Source of the DNA: Chitinophagaceae bacterium
Lineage (GTDB): Bacteria; Bacteroidota; Bacteroidia; Chitinophagales; Chitinophagaceae
Length of the DNA stretch: 64,000 bases
Reading direction: 5' to 3'
NCBI GenBank assembly: GCA_025934485.1
Contig: JAICXX010000004.1
Location: 1 to 64,000, forward strand
Shown here piece by piece: positions 61,364-64,000 of the stretch (position 1 is the first letter of the stretch; each line of letters starts with the position of its first letter). A model generated the notes under the pieces. It had not been told where the DNA came from. It saw nothing but the letters and a program-made list of their open reading frames with translations, and made no database searches. Both the position numbers and the translations under genes were made by a program.

Positions 61364-62890
61364 ATGAACAAGAAGATAAAGTCTGCTCTCATCTCCGTTT
61401 TTTACAAGGATGGCCTGGAGCCGATCGTAAAAAAACTACATCAGCTAGGGGTAACCATATTTTCAACCGGAGGAACCCAGCAATTCATCGAGTCCCTGGG
61501 TCTGCCCTGTGTCCCCGTGGAAAGCCTTACCACCTATCCCTCCATCCTCGGCGGCAGGGTCAAGACCTTGCACCCCTCCGTTTTTGGTGGTATCCTCGGT
61601 AGAAGAGATAATCCTACCGATGTAGAGGAGATGTCCAGGTATCACATCCCCGAGATAGACCTCGTGATCGTCGACCTCTATCCCTTCGAGGAAACGGTAG
61701 CCAATACAAAAGACGACAAAGCCATCATCGAAAAGATAGACGTGGGTGGCCCTTCCATGATCCGCGCCGCGGCGAAGAACCACAAAGATGTCGCTGTGAT
61801 CGCCTCCAAAACGGAATATTCCTGGCTCGAGAAGACGCTGGGTGAACAAAATGGCGAGACATCGCTCGACGAGCGCAGGATGCTTGCCGCTAAGGCATTC
61901 GAGGTCTGTGCCCACTACGACGTGGTGATCGCGGAGTATTTCAGCCCGGAAGGAAATGACTTTTTCCTGGAATCCATCCCTTCGCCGAAGTCGATGCGTT
62001 ATGGCGAAAACCCGCATCAGGGCGCCCGTTTCTATGGCCGCCTGGAAGACATCTTCGAGCAGGTCAATGGCAAGGAACTTTCTTATAACAACCTGGTGGA
62101 TGTCGATGCCGCGGTGCAGCTTACGCAGGAATTCGCCGGGACTATCGGTAACGACGCCGTATTCGCCATCATCAAACACACCAATCCCTGTGGCATCGCG
62201 GTTCGCCCTGCCCTGAAAGACGCGTGGGATGCCGCGCTGGCCGCCGATCCCGAAAGCGCCTTTGGTGGTGTCATCTCCTGTAACAAACCGGTGGACAAGG
62301 CCACGGCCGAAGCCATCAATGAAATATTCTTCGAAGTACTGATCGCGCCAGCATTCGATGCCGATGCGCTGACTGTCCTCAAGTCAAAAAAGAACCGCAT
62401 CCTGCTAGTGCAGAAGTCAGCGATCGGCAGCGGCAGCCAGTACCGTTCCCTCCTCAACGGGGTCTTGCAACAGCAAACGGACCAGGGCAATTACAGCGAA
62501 TGGAAGGAGGTCGGCGGCAGGCCGTCGACCGAGGCGGAAAAGAAGGACCTGGCCTTTGCAAACATTGTCTGCAAACATCTGAAATCGAACGCCATCGCCT
62601 TGATCAAAGACCTTCGCCTGGTAGGCAAAGGTTGCGGCCAGACCAGCCGGATAGATTCCGTACGCCAGGCCATCGCAAAAGCCGCCCAGTTCAATTTCGA
62701 TCTCAAAGGCGCCGTCCTGGCCAGTGATGCCTTTTTCCCATTTAATGATTCGGTACAGATCGCGCATGCGGCGGGTATAACGGCCTTTATCCAGCCCGGC
62801 GGTTCCATCCGTGATAAGGACTCGATCGACTACTGTGTGGAGCATAAGCTGGCCATGGTCATCACGGGAATGCGGCATTTCAAACATTAA
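61364..62890 (+). CDS. purH: Bifunctional AICAR formyltransferase / IMP cyclohydrolase
   Basis: The 508-residue protein does the last two steps of IMP synthesis. The MGS-like IMP cyclohydrolase domain covers about residues 1-190 (ISVFYKDGLEPIVKKLHQLG, IFSTGGTQQFIE, RVKTLHPSVFGGIL), and the AICAR transformylase domain the rest (LRYGENPHQ-like MRYGENPHQGARFYG and IIKHTNPCGIA, with Lys-His catalytic pair). The start at 61364 has no strong ribosome-binding site. The stop overlaps the opposite-strand deacetylase gene by 4 bases. Confidence 0.96.
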   Translation: MNKKIKSALISVFYKDGLEPIVKKLHQLGVTIFSTGGTQQFIESLGLPCVPVESLTTYPSILGGRVKTLHPSVFGGILGRRDNPTDVEEMSRYHIPEIDLVIVDLYPFEETVANTKDDKAIIEKIDVGGPSMIRAAAKNHKDVAVIASKTEYSWLEKTLGEQNGETSLDERRMLAAKAFEVCAHYDVVIAEYFSPEGNDFFLESIPSPKSMRYGENPHQGARFYGRLEDIFEQVNGKELSYNNLVDVDAAVQLTQEFAGTIGNDAVFAIIKHTNPCGIAVRPALKDAWDAALAADPESAFGGVISCNKPVDKATAEAINEIFFEVLIAPAFDADALTVLKSKKNRILLVQKSAIGSGSQYRSLLNGVLQQQTDQGNYSEWKEVGGRPSTEAEKKDLAFANIVCKHLKSNAIALIKDLRLVGKGCGQTSRIDSVRQAIAKAAQFNFDLKGAVLASDAFFPFNDSVQIAHAAGITAFIQPGGSIRDKDSIDYCVEHKLAMVITGMRHFKH

Positions 62891-64000
62891 GGCGTCCAGA
62901 ATACCTCTTCCTTGAGAAAAGTTTCATATACCTCGCGCCATCCGGCATATTCGGGATCGGCGCCCAGAAAGCTGTTGTGCCAGATGGTGATCATCAGGCC
63001 ATTGACCTTTCTGATATGCCGGTAATAATGCAGCAGCTCCGACATCGCCCGGGCCGCGCTAAAATGCTGTTCGTAAAAAGCGTTGGCATCCATGAAACAA
63101 AAGGGAAAAATGCGTAGCTGTGTCGCCTCCTCCTTCGTCAGATCATACCAGTAGAAAGAAGAAGCCACCGAGGCACGGAAACCATTGATCGAGCCATAAC
63201 CCATCGAGAAATCCCGGTCGACCCCATGACGCAGCAATCGCCGGTAAGTCTCCGGTAATGTAAACCGGATAAAATGCTGCCGGCTACGGTTGATGCGCTG
63301 TCCGCCGATCACCTCCAGCCATTCGATCTCTTCTTGCAGCAGTTTCTCGTCGTCACCGCTTTGCCAGGAAGGATGGATACCCAGCCGATAACCGGTCGCG
63401 TGGTATTGGATCAGTTCCCGGAAACCTGCCGAAGCAAGTGGCAGATTCCTGTCCACTCCTTTACAACGGGCCGCCACCAGGAAAAAGTAATAGGGTCTGA
63501 GACGGCAATACAAATGCAGCGAGTCCAGCCATTCATAGGCATCAAATGGATCCGGCCGTTTCCGCCGCAATACCGCGATCCGTTCGGCAAGGGCGCCCCA
63601 ATGTCCGCGCCCGAAGGCTTTCAACGCGCCGCCGAGATTTCGCCACCATTCCTTATGCAGAAAGGAAAATGCCGAATCGATATCGTAAGTGGGAATGAAT
63701 TTGAACGCAGGATAGCGAAAGCGGGTGCCGGGATAGTAGTGATCCAGGGCCGCCCTCAAGGCCCGCAGCCAATAGTTGACGAGCGGGATGTCCAGAAAGC
63801 CTTCCCTGAAGGCCAGACTCTGGATATGTGCATAGCGGCCATAGACATCTTTGTGATGCGGCAGATATTCTTCGTAGCGACTTATCAGATAAAACGCGGC
63901 GGAAAAGATGTCGAAGGGGAAGTCGCCATCCGTAGTATAGAATATCTTGCGGCCGTCGACTTCGACACAGCTAATGACTTGTGGCGTGATCCCCGTTTCA
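62887..64000 (-). CDS. Polysaccharide deacetylase-like protein, 5' end outside the window
   Basis: The minus-strand frame is open from its stop at 62887-62889 to the right edge without interruption, giving about 370 residues; an internal TTG at 63759 is not a true start. The N-terminal part seen (DFPFDIFSAAFYLISRYEEY, then GRYAHIQSLAFREGF) is the domain found before polysaccharide deacetylase modules in Bacteroidota. The deacetylase module begins at FIPTYDIDSAF with its metal Asp, and HPSWQSG holds the metal His. It may modify cell-envelope or extracellular polysaccharide; the substrate is unknown. Confidence 0.8.
   Translation of the reverse strand, partial: ETGITPQVISCVEVDGRKIFYTTDGDFPFDIFSAAFYLISRYEEYLPHHKDVYGRYAHIQSLAFREGFLDIPLVNYWLRALRAALDHYYPGTRFRYPAFKFIPTYDIDSAFSFLHKEWWRNLGGALKAFGRGHWGALAERIAVLRRKRPDPFDAYEWLDSLHLYCRLRPYYFFLVAARCKGVDRNLPLASAGFRELIQYHATGYRLGIHPSWQSGDDEKLLQEEIEWLEVIGGQRINRSRQHFIRFTLPETYRRLLRHGVDRDFSMGYGSINGFRASVASSFYWYDLTKEEATQLRIFPFCFMDANAFYEQHFSAARAMSELLHYYRHIRKVNGLMITIWHNSFLGADPEYAGWREVYETFLKEEVFWTP

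Overview
The window looks like chromosomal DNA of an aerobic member of the Bacteroidota, most likely of the Chitinophagia (Chitinophagaceae or a near relative). The evidence is the phylum-specific gene families (an ArgF' type carbamoyltransferase, a DUF3078 outer-membrane protein, a DksA-like protein without zinc ligands behind ileS, a split transketolase, LytS/LytTR pairs, a polysaccharide deacetylase with the Bacteroidota-type N-terminal domain), few Shine-Dalgarno sequences, and several TAnnTTTG promoter elements. Base composition is GC-rich for the phylum. No rRNA, tRNA, CRISPR array, insertion sequence or prophage was seen. This is mostly housekeeping territory with short operons in both directions.

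Layout. 1-4242: arginine biosynthesis operon (end of argD, argF', argB, an M20 deacylase, argH), with three ATG-type overlaps or near-overlaps. 4287-8470: phosphoglucomutase and glycogen phosphorylase. 8487-12886 (minus): a membrane-anchored HTH-like protein coupled to an M28 peptidase, then a LytTR regulator and its LytS-type kinase. 13051-20870: dxs, then a minus-strand run of pirin, scpA, a DUF3078 barrel protein, mscL, a PPK2 kinase, frr and a WecA/MraY-type transferase. 20871-21386: a gene-free stretch with three near-perfect 92-bp tandem repeats. 21387-29019: the N-terminal half of transketolase, a LolC/E-type permease with rbfA, an MsbA-type ABC exporter, a DPP-IV-type peptidase and a TPR protein. 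29035-33406: ileS followed by the DksA-like gene.

34066-43960 is the most coherent block. It holds every step of haem synthesis from glutamyl-tRNA to protohaem: hemJ and hemH on the minus strand, and divergently hemA-hemC-hemD-hemE-hemF-hemB-hemL as one tightly packed operon, closed by a convergent AraC-type regulator with an unusual five-cysteine segment. The hemH/hemA intergenic region carries three TGTCAT/ATGACA half-sites spaced exactly 11 bp apart.

44233-55624: gyrB, small proteins, serS, a peptidyl-prolyl isomerase, gcvH, an ECF sigma/anti-sigma/VanZ trio, prfA, an amidohydrolase with a recent-looking low-complexity insertion, and recO. 55676-60685: an RND/MMPL-type exporter and a three-gene signalling cassette (7-TM protein, histidine kinase, LuxR-type regulator) behind a 157-residue protein of unknown function. 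61364-64000: purH and a truncated polysaccharide deacetylase.

Points that deserve a second look are the haem supercluster with its candidate regulator and operator, an isoleucyl-tRNA synthetase whose HIGH motif reads GIHH, the zinc-less DksA with a histone-H1-like tail, two orphan terminators behind structured gene-free DNA (33.8-34.05 kb and 61.1-61.28 kb), and several short repeat families. I did not find a clear new defence or mobile system.
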